Source: Antedon bifida
Taxonomy: Eukaryota > Echinodermata > Crinoidea > Comatulida > Antedonidae
DNA length: 64,000 nt
Direction of reading: 5' to 3'
Assembly: GCA_963402885.1 (NCBI GenBank)
Contig: OY727094.1
Span: 36,210,501 to 36,274,500 of the forward strand
Below the pieces are notes generated by a model. That model had not been told where the DNA came from. It made no database searches and saw only the letters and a program-made list of their open reading frames with translations. This document shows positions 23,466 through 35,704 of this stretch, in pieces (within the stretch, counting starts at the first letter, position 1; the number at the start of each line of letters is the position of its first letter). A program made the position numbers and the translations under genes.

Positions 23466-24839
23466 GATTTGAACTCGTCACTTTGACGAGTTCGGGTTAT
23501 CCGCGCAAACGCAACATGCACATACGTTTAAAATATATGAACGCCGAAAATGATTATGCCATCCTATGACATGAATTAAATATGTTTACAGTGCTGAATT
23601 GTACCTATTTTGTAGCATACAGCATATTACAGTATTTACAGAATACACTGTATATGTTATATACAGTGGTAGCATAGACGAAATTACGAGACCCATCTTT
23701 TAAAGCCAATTATTAACACGATGACGTCATCAAATTGACTTATAAAGATAACTATTTTAGAAGATAATTATCTAAATCATTACATTAATACAAATTTGGA
23801 GAATTTTGGGCACGTGAAAGTGAGATGCGCTCTCGTTTAAACGCAATGAACTTTTACGCAAGAGATGAAAATACGACTTTTTTTATTCAACTGGCTATAT
23901 GATGACGTCACAACATCTGATTTGAAAAATGTTCACATGAATTCGTATCTACAATCCAATAGCTTCCAGAAAACCTTTTAATTATGATTATCACTTTTTA
24001 TTCTGACGAACTATAACAGATTGAAATTTACTGTAAATATGAAAATAGGTGACCCACGTTATTTACATTTTTAGACATGATGACGTCATAAAAATTAAAA
24101 TATTTTTAACTCATGCGAAAGATAGTTAATTGACCTAGACAGTATTAAAATATCGGGTGAAATGGAATACGTATAAGCGAGATGCGCTCTATTTAATGTG
24201 ATGAGCAATAACGAAACAGTAAAAAATCCTATATTTTACATTCGTGTGGCCATACGATGACGTCATAACATCCGAGAGGTAAAAATTCTGCATGAATTCA
24301 TATCTACAATTTATCTTCTTGCATAATAAGTTAAAAAAATTGGGGGTCACCTTCGATCCTGAAGAGCTATAATAGATTCAAAATAGGCATATATTTGACA
24401 ATATTTTGTAACTTTTTTAACTAAAACGCGCGCAAATGTTATAAATCAACGTGTTCGTATGACGTCATTTTAATTTGAAATGATGTCAATCTTTTTTTAA
24501 ATGACTAGGAAAGGCTGGAAAATCACAATTCAAGAGAAAAAAACATGTTTTTCATGCTCCGTGCGCACCTTACGCGTAAAATTTTTCGCGCGCGTGGGAA
24601 TTTTTTACATGCTCAAAATGTCATGATCAGCGTAGAAAGTTGATTAGAAATTAATTTTGCGCATTTTTAAATTTTAAATGCGCGTGCGCGCGTAACTTCT
24701 TGTGAAACATGTCATTTTTAATCCATAGAAAGTTTGCCCTTGATATGACTTAAATTTTTACCAAGTGTCAATACAAAATGACTTTTGGTTTATAATCTAT
24801 GACCTATCATTGAAATTCATAAAATTGCGCGTAACTTAC
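23466..24839. repeat. CRE-rich repeat, fourth unit, cut by transposon copy 2
   Basis: Hairpin 23471-23480/23484-23493 marks the start; TGACGTCA at 23722, 23903, 24081, 24258 and 24460. From 24208 to 24839 it matches window 1-632 base for base as far as can be read. At 24840 the match stops abruptly and transposon copy 2 begins, whereas copy 1-632 continues GCTGCGCGAC. Confidence 0.85.
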
Positions 24840-25171
24840 TTGTTCGTGATTTCATGTGATAACATTTCATTCGACAACTTTTCAAACGTTAGTTTTTGAC
24901 TCTGCTTACGTAGGCCTATATGTCAGTTGATATACTATTTTTTAATTTTCATACTTTCCATCCTAGTCAGTTTTGTACATCATTCGCATTTACGCATGTA
25001 AAGTGTAGATATTCCACTCGACAAGTTTTAAACGGTAGTTTTTCGCACATTTATTGTTTTATTGTTAAATTGTAACTGTTGGCGCCGATTTAATATTGAG
25101 GGGCGGGGGGTGAATGTCAACTTTACGACTGTATGACACTAATACTTAGGCCTAGGCCTACGTTACACACA

Positions 25172-25216
25172 CAGGGAGATGTAAACTAATTTATAAATTT
25201 ATTTTACATCTCCCTG
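25172..25216. mobile_element. 45-bp palindromic mini-insertion, copy 2
   Basis: Mirror copy of the 13459-13503 insertion, with GTTACACACA on both sides (25162-25171 and 25217-25226). It was therefore present before the large element was duplicated. Confidence 0.7.
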
Positions 25217-26440
25217 GTTACACACATTATCACAAACTTACATAATGAAAAAAAAACCAGAATGAAATAATATAATTTAGCTTGTGGGCCTGTTACAATT
25301 TTACGCCCCACAACTAGGCCCGGGGTAACACCCACCTCACCCGCCTGTGGGGGAGAGACAGGGGTGGGGTGGGGGGGGGGGGGGGGGGGGAAGAGCTGGT
25401 ATCGTGCTTCTCTCTCCCCCTGTGCGGCGGCTGCTAGATGAGGCCGGCCTAGAGCCATTTTCTGCTCTGTGTTCTCTATGATGCATAAATTAACTGTTGT
25501 TGAGACGCTTCCATTTGTTTACGGGGTAGGCCTATTTATTTGAAATAATGACATTCATTATGTTTTATAGACTTTAGTGGAGACGTAATTAATAAATATC
25601 CGAATAAACATATTTTACGAATATTTATCATGGATTAAATAAAAACATGTGTATTGTTATTAAATCATAATTATTTTGTTATTCATCATGCATTAAATAA
25701 CCCAACGCTGTTATGGGGGCTATTCAACTGCGTAGTTCGTCATTTTTCACACATTGAAGCTCAGGAAGACCAAAAAAGGTACGTACCGTACGTATACTGA
25801 TGATAGGTAGATAAATAAATATAATAATGTTTAATAGTGTTTTCCTGTTTTATTATTATTATTATTATTTTAAATTCTGTGTTTTATCGATTTTGTAGGT
25901 GAAATTGATGATGGTTTAAGTTATTGTTATACTTTTCTGTATAAAATAGTATAGGCCTAGCCCTAGGCTAGCTAGGCCTAGCCTCTAGGCTAGGCCTAGG
26001 CCCTAATAATTATTAATATTGGAATTATTATCATTATTTTATAAAAAGCTACAATTAGTGCCATGAGTGGTGACCAGGATTGGAACCTGGATTTTGTAGC
26101 TGAAATTACTAATTATAGGAATTATCCAGCTATAATATTTATTACACATAGGCCTAGCCTAGGCCTACTTATATTAAATTAATTATATATAAACCTCCGA
26201 TTGTGCGTAGACCGATATTTTAATCAATGGTTGTATTTATTAATAATAAATAGTACAGAAGCCTACCACTGAACAATTATTTTTTATTTTGCCAAATAGC
26301 TCTAAACCATATAGGCCTAGGCTCTAGGAATAATATTGATTTTCTAGTATATAAACTTAAAATGTGATAAATTAACGTGAAATTGTGAAAAAGTGTAAAT
26401 ACAAGTTGTATGGACTCATTCGTTTCAGGTATCATCCAGT

Positions 26441-29262
26441 ATGTCAGATGATTTACGTAGTGTTTTGCAGGTGCTGCAGGGGTTAGCAAATTCTATCACA
26501 AACACTCCTTCGCCTGCTACCATTTCCAATAGTAGTAGTGAGCTTAGTACTACTAGTAGCACTACTACAACCACTAGTCATGCTGCTAGTACTAGTAGGC
26601 CTAGTAGTAGCAGAAGTAGTAGTAGATCTACGTTGAGTTCCAGTGCTAGCACCAGCAGTACGCCTAGCATAGACCAAAGTATTGCGAGTGAACACAGACG
26701 ACTGTTCAATCGAAATTATGTAAGTTGCATCATGTTACTAAACCCCCTTCTTCTTGGCACCCGAATAGTTTACTATTGTACCGATAGATAGCTTATTAAG
26801 TGGCTCCAAGCCTGTACCAATCCAGTTTAAATAATTTTCAATACAATGGTGCCACATTTTAACATGTTGTCCATCACATTTTTATTAATTTTGTTGGAGA
26901 CTTACCTGGCCGTTCAGTAAAACATCATATATTTTTTGTATTACAAGTAAAATTAACATTTTGAACGAGTTTTTATCACTGTGTACATATAATATTATTT
27001 CAGAGACAAACCCCATATAACAGGGGTCATAGCAACAACAGTACCAGTAGTAAAGCATCTGGAAAAGGTACGATGGTAATTGTTTTATCGCATCAATTTT
27101 AATTGTATTTTCACAATGAGAGTTTAGAAGCTGTCGTGTGTAATGTATTTAGGTCGGTACAGTTATTACGTCATGTTATAGTTGAGTTCGGATAATACTG
27201 CCAATCAGGTTTATTGGTGTATATTTTTTATATAAAGTTGAAATGTTAACAGTTTTATTAAACATATAATAAAAAGAATAACGATGTTATGTAATTCCTA
27301 ACATATCTGTATATTTGATAACCTCCAACAATTAGCCCATGTAACAAAATTTGCTATTTAACCAAAAATAATCAAAAACATGCCTAATAATAATACAAGG
27401 AGGTCTTATCTTCTTAATTGACCGAAATGATTATTAATATTAATAAAAGATGGTTTTTATAAGATGTTTTATCCTTTGTTAGGAAGAACATTGACAAGAT
27501 TTTTAGTATGCCTCATGGAACACAAAATGGAAACTGTTCCTACTGTAGCCCAACGTCGGAAACTGAAAGATAACGGCTATGGCGAGAAGAAAATTGTGTT
27601 TCCAGCGGAAGGCAATCAAGACGATTTTTGCAACCTGGTATTTAAGTAAGATAATTTTTCTAATGTTTTCACATCGAAATGTTTTCTGTGGTGATTTTGC
27701 CAAAATACTGTTTGTTAAAGAGAAAATAATCAACTATGATGATGATGCTTATGACATTTTGCAAATGAGAACAAAATTCTACATATTTATTTTTAATTTG
27801 TTTTTGTAGAACATTTCCGTTGCTAATTGCAAATTGCGGAGGGTTTGAGATAACAATGGCAAAGGAAGGTGATCGCAAAAAACTGACTGTTGTCCATTAC
27901 GGGCCATGTAAAGTTCAAGACCTTAGAACATTTGGTTCTGGAAAATTATACATTCGCCCATTGCAGCGGGATATACCGGAGGAGAAATACCATTAGTGGA
28001 AGCCCGAGAAAAATGTTTAAATTGTAGGGCCGACATTTCCATGAAGAACATGAAAGTGCACATCAAATATTGCATGGTAATTACCTGTGAAAGAGAAGAA
28101 AGTAGTATTGGTAATGATATGCATACGTCAGATCCAATCACTATAATGCTTCATCTCTGCTCGAAACAATAATGTAATGCGTTCAATGATCAACTGAAAA
28201 TTGTAAATTCAATTCACTTGTCTACCATTTTATCTAATTATTTTCTATAGCTTTGTTGTCACATACCAACATTTGTTCATCTTTTTCGACCCAGCCCTGC
28301 AGCACTATTATCTGTAAAAAAGATGAAAGAATTGTTGAAGCCATCTTTTAAAGGCAGCGATGGCTCAAACACTAAGATATTTGAAAGTTCTGTATATGCC
28401 CGATTTCTGGACTACGTCAGAGAGGTTGCTAGTAAGTTATAAGTTATAGAAAAACACAGACTGTCTGTTCGTATATTTTACTTTTTCTGCCCTACTGTAG
28501 CATAATGCAATCCATTATTTGTTTAAACCCTTATTTTAACCGGTGGCCATGCCCTAAAGTTCTCAAGCTTATTTTGGCTTCCACACACTTACCCTTTTTT
28601 ATTTATGTGTATTTCTGAAGTCACTTTTCGTTTAGTACAATTTAACTTTAAGTTTATTATGTGTGGAAAACAATAAACAAACAATAAAGGAATATTGCAT
28701 TGAGCACACTTGTAGTGGATGTGTCCGCTATACAAGTGAAGTATTTGTTGTTGCCGTCGCAAACCATATAATAACAGTGTCTAAAATGGCAAAAAAGAGC
28801 AATAACCGTAATATACCAAAATAAATTCGCTTTACTCCGACATTTTTCAAATTTTCTTAAACCTCATTACTTTTAATTCATATCAGAACATGCAGTGTTA
28901 AAACTATTCAAAGCATTTAAGCCAAGTCACTTACTGATGCGATGGCTAAAAGGGTTTTGTTATGACTTGATTTGTTTTGACTTTTACCTCTCTTTTTCAT
29001 AGGTGGTAGAAGAGGTCACCTGACGCTTGGTCATCTGTTGCAGTTTGTGACCGGAACGGATGAAGAACCAGTGTTGGGTTTTGTTCTCCATCCACAAATA
29101 GTATTTACAGAAACAGCAGGTTCTTTTCTCCCGTCTGCCAACACGTGTATTAACAGTATGCAACTTCCACGGCCAGGTTTAACATGCAGTCTGCCGCCAA
29201 AAGACACACTGTTCAATATGTATGATTTGGCATTTTCTCAACAGTTTTTTGGTAATGTGTAG
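26441..29262 (+). pseudogene. UBZ/HECT E3-ligase-like gene, copy 2 (frameshifted)
   Basis: Exons 26441-26719, 27004-27067, 27483-27645, 27810-28076, 28251-28431 and 29003-29262, with GT/AG borders. The N-terminus is Ser/Thr-rich low complexity from trinucleotide repeats. Exons 3-4 give a conserved module ending YIRPLQRDI. Next, in another frame, comes a C-x2-C-x11-H-x3-C finger of the UBZ4 type. The end is a HECT C-lobe: LLQFVTGTDEEPVLGF, LPSANTCINSMQLP (catalytic Cys) and LAFSQQFFGNV. HECT ligases pass ubiquitin through this cysteine. The frame change at about 27960-27995 lies between the two modules, and nearly all of the HECT N-lobe is missing, so the gene is probably inactive. Missed exons are the alternative. 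Confidence 0.75.
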
Positions 29263-30063
29263 ACCTAAGTGGGTCAGAACAAAGCAAGTGACATACTTTA
29301 AATAAAGTTTTCTACTGTAGATATGGGTTGGTTCAATCACAGAGCAAAATCCATAATGCTTCAATTTAGGACATGGAGAGTGGATAGAGGAGGTGACCGT
29401 TGAGAAAGAGTGGTGGTAATTTGTATTTACATAACGGAAAGATATATGACAGAAAAAGATGAGCGATGGTTGAAAGGGTTGTTATGAGCTAATACGTTTT
29501 CATATTATTTCCGTTTTAAACATTAGGCATACCAGTTCTTAAACCCCCTGTACAGGGTAGATCTAAATAAATGAAATATAATATTTGATTCTAAACATTT
29601 TAGTGTCGGCAGTTCTTGAAACATTAAGTACAACATTATTTTCAACAAACATATTTAGTTTACACATCAGTAGAAAAAATGTTAAAGCAAATCATATGTT
29701 GACTACGGTATTGATTTTAGGACATATAATAACCTTTTCAATTTAATGGCAATAAACGTTTTTCTTTAACAATTAAAGAAACTTGTTGTTAATTAACAAT
29801 TAAGGCAGTCATTAAATACACCAATCAGTAAAATTGTGCAACATGCTCTCTCTCTCTATCCCCAATCTACACAGCTATTTTTAGGCCTATATAATTAACT
29901 AATAAAAACATTAACATTCATTTGAGAATAAGTTGTTTTTCAAAACAATCGATATTCACACAGCCTGATTTCCAATACTAAAGTGTAAATGCCAACCAAA
30001 TTATTAATATATGCATTATGATAATTTTCTATTTTAAACATTCACAATAGTCATTATTACTCA

Positions 30064-32867
30064 TCAAAATTCAGAAACAATATCTAAGCCTCGTAAATAA
30101 GGAGTTGCATCCCAAATATCAACTGCATTATTTAGCGCATTGTCTATTTCATCCTTAAATAAAGAGAGTTGTTCATCATTCATTGGACAGGCAGTGTCAG
30201 GGACAACTATACCATCATTTTCTTCTGGAAGGGGTGAGTTTGGATCTATACCATACTGCTGAACACTTTCCTACAATAAGCCAAAATAATGAAAGAAGAT
30301 TAGGTAGATCACACAAGACACGGTAAAATTAAAATGTGTACGGTAACAGCTAACTATACAAGTAGTTTCTCACGTATAATGTGTGTGTCGGGGAGACTAT
30401 TTTTAAAACAGTTTTTGTTACAGGTTTATAATAACGTAGTTGTTACGACAAACAAATTATACGAACATCCGTTCGCCTTACATTCTAAATCCAAGAATAC
30501 CGTATAAAATGAAGGTTTTATTTATTACTTTAATTTATACAACTCCACGTTACCTCTGGTATGGCTTCAAAGTACTCAGACGCTATGATGCTTGCATCGG
30601 ATGCAATATTTTGTATACCCATTATGAACAATTGATTTGGGGTTTTGTTGTGCTCGGTCCGCAGTTTGTGGTTGTTCCACATCAGTTGGAAATCCATCAA
30701 CATACTATTAATAATGGGTACATAAATGAAATGTAAAATAAAAATATGCGCCTCGTTATCTGGGTCCAAACAACCCATGGTTTCCAAACTGCTAAAGAAT
30801 GTGCGCCAGGAACATATAACAGCCTCAAATACATCTCTCCACAATCTTTCAATCCTGCTGTTATGAACACTTTTTCCAGTAATAAAACTACCTCTGCCTG
30901 GTCCTCTAGAAGGGTGGTTCAACATTAAGCGAGCCACATCAACATTTTCGATCCCCTTGTCCGCTCTCACCCTCGACGGCAATCCCCATTTTCTGACAGC
31001 TTCCTGGAAACAAGTTAGAACCGTGCATGCCCTGTTATTTGTACTGAGTTTTAGGTACACTATCGCTCTACTATAACCATCAATACCTCCATGAATCACA
31101 CACCTCCATCTGTAGAATCAAACATACGACAATTATAAAGGAAACTGAAAATACTTTTATGTTATTGTATCATAAAATGTAAATTTCTTACATTTACATT
31201 ATCATTTTTCATATCTGCGTCGGGTTGCCTACGAATCTGTTTTGATCATAACATATCATAAACGTGTAGACCTACTTTATTAGTTTATGATTCCCGTCTA
31301 TGTGCCACAGAGCCAACGGAGATGGCACTGAATAAACTCGTCTGCGTATGCAACGCAGAGACCGCAAATGACGCCCAACGGGATCAACCCTTTTGACAGA
31401 ATCTCGCAATGCTTCTCTTCGTACTCGTATGCCGTCTTTCATCAAATGAGCCTCAATTGACTTAAGTCCTAGTGTTAAGATGAAATGATGAATAAAGAAA
31501 AACAAATAAGCAAACTATGCAAATAGCTACCGCTACAAACAGTGGTACTACTCTATCATTTAGAAAGAATCCCATCCCATCAATAAATGATGCGATCATC
31601 GTATCTAACCCAACCTTTCAAAAAATAATCCTTATTTTGTATGCTTATCATGTCGAAGGAGTACTTCTTCTATTCTAAAGTCCGTCGCGTAACAAAACAA
31701 GCCATTCTGTATATTTTAAATACCTACCTGATCTTGGAAAATTCATGGTTATCATGCCAATACGCGCGTCTAGAAACTCGGAAGAAATATCTGTGTAGTT
31801 TCTTGTTGTCATGTTGTATTCTTGTAGCCTCCTTTCTATCGTTCTTTTACTTACAGAAAACATTTTACTCATGTCCTGAACAGTAAAGTTGTTGTCTACG
31901 AAGTAAATGAAAATAACTGACTATGGAGAGAAGACTGAACGTAAAGTAAAATATTAGGTTTACAAAAACACCAAATTTTGTTCATTATTAATACTAAATT
32001 GTTATATGGGAATTGGATAATATATTGGCTAGAAAATTCTAAGAAATAATTCAAAGTACTGTACTGTAAGGTAATATTTTCGAGAGAAAAAAGACTCTAC
32101 ATGCTTATTATTGCAAGAGCCTCATAATAATTTTTAAAAAAATAATACAGTAGGCCTACCTATCATGCAACCTACCTACCTTTTGTCATGCAATATATTA
32201 ATATTTAAATTACAAAATTTGTTTCACATAAAAGTAAAGGTCGTTAGGCCTACTTTAAATTTGTATTAAACACACTATGTTCGTGCTACTATCTTACAAA
32301 GATGATAAACAACCATGATCAGCCGAGCGTAAAAAACAAAAAATAATTGTTTTTAAGGCTCGGCTGGTTACGACTGTTTGCCACTCTCTTCAAGAAGAAG
32401 ATGGCTTCCGTAACACGAATTTAATTTAATGAATGAATTACTTACTTCGATGGTAGCCACTTTACCAAAGACAAGAAATAATTAAAGTAGATAATGATAC
32501 ATAGGCCTAGGCCCAAAACCTAGGAGGCCTAAAAATAATACGCACCCACAAAGAACTGCAGCTGACTACGCCCGATCACAAATCTTGCCCGTCCTGGTCT
32601 GCCAGTGTGAATCATGGCAGAGTCCGTAGTGGGATGTTCGTCTCCTACCTGGCCTGGGCCAATGACTTCTTCTATCGCTCTTTTACTCGCTACAAGATTA
32701 TCGATTACCTCTAACCGGATATTTTCATGCCCGATTATCGTTTCGATAATAACCTCCAGTCGCATTGGGAGTGGCATTAATAGATTTCTATCAATGTTAC
32801 CATTCACATACTGTTCAAGTGTTTGACAGATTTCTTGCAAAGCAATAGCAATAGGAACATACGCCAT
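30064..32867 (-). CDS. DDE integrase-type transposase, five exons, copy 2
   Basis: Mirror of the copy 1 gene. Exons 32867-32550, 31875-31728, 31468-31276, 31109-30554 and 30270-30064 encode the same 473 residues, with helix-turn-helix-like exon 2, triad Asp213/Asp270/Glu307 and acidic tail. No stop or frameshift was found, so two intact transposase genes are present although both HECT-type partners are broken. Whether it is expressed cannot be seen from sequence. Confidence 0.88.
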
Positions 32868-33120
32868 GTTAAAGACTTTTGGGAATATGAGAGGGGACTA
32901 TACATTTTATTCTAGCTGGAATATTTTTAATGAGTACAATTTCAGGGCATAACATGTCCATTGTTCCTAAAATGTTCTCATCTTACGGTTGTGGTTGTGG
33001 TTGATTTAATATTACACACTACGGAAAAAAAAACCCCTTTTTGAGAGAGTGTAATTTCCGGACATGTAGAGGTACCATATTTAAAAATGTGTACTGTTCA
33101 CATTCAGTACCGAACACCTC

Positions 33121-34225
33121 CCCCCCCCCCACCCCAATATAAAATCGGCGCCAACAGTTACAATTAAACAATAAAACAAAAACTACCGTTTTAAAACTTG
33201 TCGAGTGGAATAAATACACTTTACATGCGTAAATGCGAATGATGTACAAAACTGATGTATGGAAAGTATGAAAATTAAAAAATAGTATATCAACTGATAT
33301 ATACGTAAGCGGAGCCAAAAGCTAACGTTTGAAAAGTTGTCGAATGAAATGTTATCACATGAAATCACGAACAAGCGAACGGTGTGTAATACTGGCCAAT
33401 CGAAAGTAGGTGATTGAAATGCAACCACTTTAACTCAAGAAAATACGTTCGGTGCGAAAAATCGCCGTTTGGAAAGTCGATGCTTCAAATATCATGGTTT
33501 GAAATCACGAACAAGCGAACGGTGTGTAATACTGGCCAATCAAAAGTAAGTGATTGAAATGCAACCACTTTAACTCAAGAAAATACGTTCGGTGCGAAAA
33601 ATCGCTGTTTGGAAAGTCGATGCTTCAAATATCATGGTTTGAAATCACGAACAAGCTAACGGTGTGTAATACTGGCCAATCAAAAGTAAGTGATTGAAAT
33701 GCAACCACTTTAACTCAAGAAAATACGTTCGGTGCGAAAAATCGCTGTTTGGAAAGTCGATGCTTCAAATATCATGGTTTGAACTCACGAACGGGCGTAT
33801 CGTGTGCAAAACAGTTGTTTCAACTGTTGAACAGACGAACGGTGTATAAAACAGGCAATGAATTAGAATTATAATTCGATGAACTAACATTAAGATGCTT
33901 TGTTTGAAATGTTCATGAACTACATGAAATGTTGATAAATGAGTTGGCTAATATATACTTGTATTAACGTTAGATTAATTCAATTATTGCTGCCTGGGCT
34001 CAACATTCTTTAGATGGTTTGTGTTATGGGTAGTTTGTTCGGCGTATTGTCGTTTGGGCTAGTGGTAGATGGTCACACATTGTATTGGATGGTGTAGATA
34101 CAAGGTGAATGGTTTAAGTTTTCATTGAACTGCATGAGATAATATTGGATGGTTTGAATTTTGTACGAATTAATTATTGGTGGATGGTATGTATTATGTA
34201 TTTTTGGCGGGTTTGGCTTTCCATA
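33121..34225 (-). repeat. Right terminal inverted repeat, copy 2
   Basis: Corresponds to the left TIR of copy 1 but has three 140-bp subrepeats instead of two, in this respect resembling the right TIR of copy 1 (13566-14683). The outer end is GGCGGGTTTGGCTTTCCATA. Confidence 0.85.
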
Positions 34226-35029
34226 AATTACCTCTCATTTTTCTTTTCTTTCTCAAGCTGCTCCGGGTGTGGGTATATTATACTGCTGAGAATACTCTCA
34301 GACAGTACTCTACTCGGTGAGTACTGTATACGTAATGTATAATACTATAACATGCCTCATGGATGAAAATGAACAGTGGCTACGTAATATGGAGGCAAAA
34401 AAAAATTATTTCCTCTCCGTAGTTTCATCATATTATTATTCAGTTTCATATTTTATTTATTTATTGAACATATACCTTTCATTGAAACATAAAAAAATGG
34501 AGCACTGAGGAGAGACAAGAGCTGTAAGACAGCTACCGCCAAAGGGCGCGTCTCTCCAACTCCAGACATTCAATACAAGCAAAAATAAATTGTTTACAAG
34601 AAAAAACTATGTACAATATGAAAATCAAACCTGTAACAAATGTATGAATAATAAGAATTATAGTTTTAATTATTGATAGTGTTTAGAAGAACATGCCTAC
34701 TATGAGTGCCAAACTTGCAAGTGTAAGTATATAGACTAATCCTTTTTTGTCACGTAAAAATAAACACCGAAAATACATGGCATTAGATATATGGTTTTAC
34801 ATAGGCATACTGTAGTTAAAATTACTTATAATTATTCTTTGCCAGAAGTATTAAGCCTACTAACTCGTAGCTCGTAATTAATTGCTAGTGAGCTTTGATT
34901 ATCATGTTGAGAGACCCGTAAGACGGTAAATGTGTGTAGCCTAACATACATCAAGGAGGCTGCTATTAATTATGAGGGACATAAATGTAACTATAATAAT
35001 ATAATAATTTTGTTTTCTTAATGTATGGT
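34226..35029. other. Non-coding flank right of the composite block
   Basis: Begins AATTACCTCTC, giving the hexamer also found left of copy 1. No gene, RNA or repeat is recognised. If the whole block is an insertion, this was once the sequence directly upstream of pelota exon 1. Confidence 0.5.
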
Positions 35030-35200
35030 ACGAATTTCAATTTTAATAGGATGGTGTTTTTTTTTTATAGCTATTTTATCCTATTTTTATATATTTGTAA
35101 TGCAATTCATTTCAGTCCTTGACTGTCGTTTTGTAATTGGATGTATCTTTATTATACCGAATAAATAAAAAATAAATAAATAAAATAAATAACAATAAAA
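35030..35200 (+). mobile_element. LINE-like 3' tail
   Basis: AT-rich segment with GTATCTTTATTATACCGAAT followed by TAAA/TAAAA repeats, like the tail of the LINE that ends at 54747. No coding part remains. Confidence 0.4.
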
Positions 35201-35204
35201 TAAT

Positions 35205-35515
35205 AATAATATCCTGGATTTATATAGCGCATAATGTTGTGAAACCTCTAAGCACTGAACATTATTACCAATTTTTTCATTTGTATTTATCAAACACGTA
35301 TGGAAACATACTCCCATAAATGCAGCTAGTACTCAGCGCAAAGTTGTGTCTTGATCTAACCGGGTGCCCATTTATACACCTGGGTGGAGAGAGGCAAACG
35401 TAAGTAAGGTATCTTGCCTAAGGATACAAGCAATGCGGCGAGAGTTGGATTCGAACCTCGATCTCACGATCAGTAGTCCAACTTCCAACACACTGCGCCA
35501 CAACAAACTTAATAA
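35205..35515 (-). mobile_element. tRNA-derived SINE
   Basis: On the minus strand it starts GTGGCGCAGTGTGTTGGAAG (box A-like) and has box B GGTTCGAATCC (35449-35459 on the plus strand as GGATTCGAACC). It ends GCGCTATATAAATCCAGGAT followed by ATT repeats. The tail matches the SINE at 18347-18745. It lies ~190 bp upstream of receptor gene A. Confidence 0.75.
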
Positions 35516-35704
35516 TAAATTGTCAAATTGTGTTACAATTACACACCGACCCCCTCCTTCTAAAGACAAAGAGAAGCAGATTAGTTTCTGGAGCAGGTCA
35601 GAGACTCTATAACATCGTATCGTTTCAAAACTGAAACAATGTTTTGAAAGCAAAATTTATTAGCTCAAATATAAAATTGAAGCTAACATACTGAATTAGT
35701 CATT

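Larger units (their letters stand above)
24840..34225 (-). mobile_element. DNA transposon copy 2, inverted, left end truncated
   Basis: Reverse complement of copy 1: coordinates sum to 38660 across the internal 6.6 kb with identical translations. Its left TIR starts mid-repeat (TTGTTCGTGATTTCATGTG), so roughly 0.8 kb of terminal sequence is missing. Its right end is complete, CCATA at 34221-34225, and is followed by AATTAC. Differences seen from copy 1: poly-G/C tract lengths (25371-25390 vs 13294-13304), a ~18-bp segment present only in copy 1 near 12908-12930, and TIR subrepeat number. Confidence 0.9.

Noticed and set aside
25204-25458. 84-codon proline-rich open frame MALGRPHLAAA
   Set aside because: Depends on a poly-G tract whose length differs between the two copies, so it is not conserved in frame.
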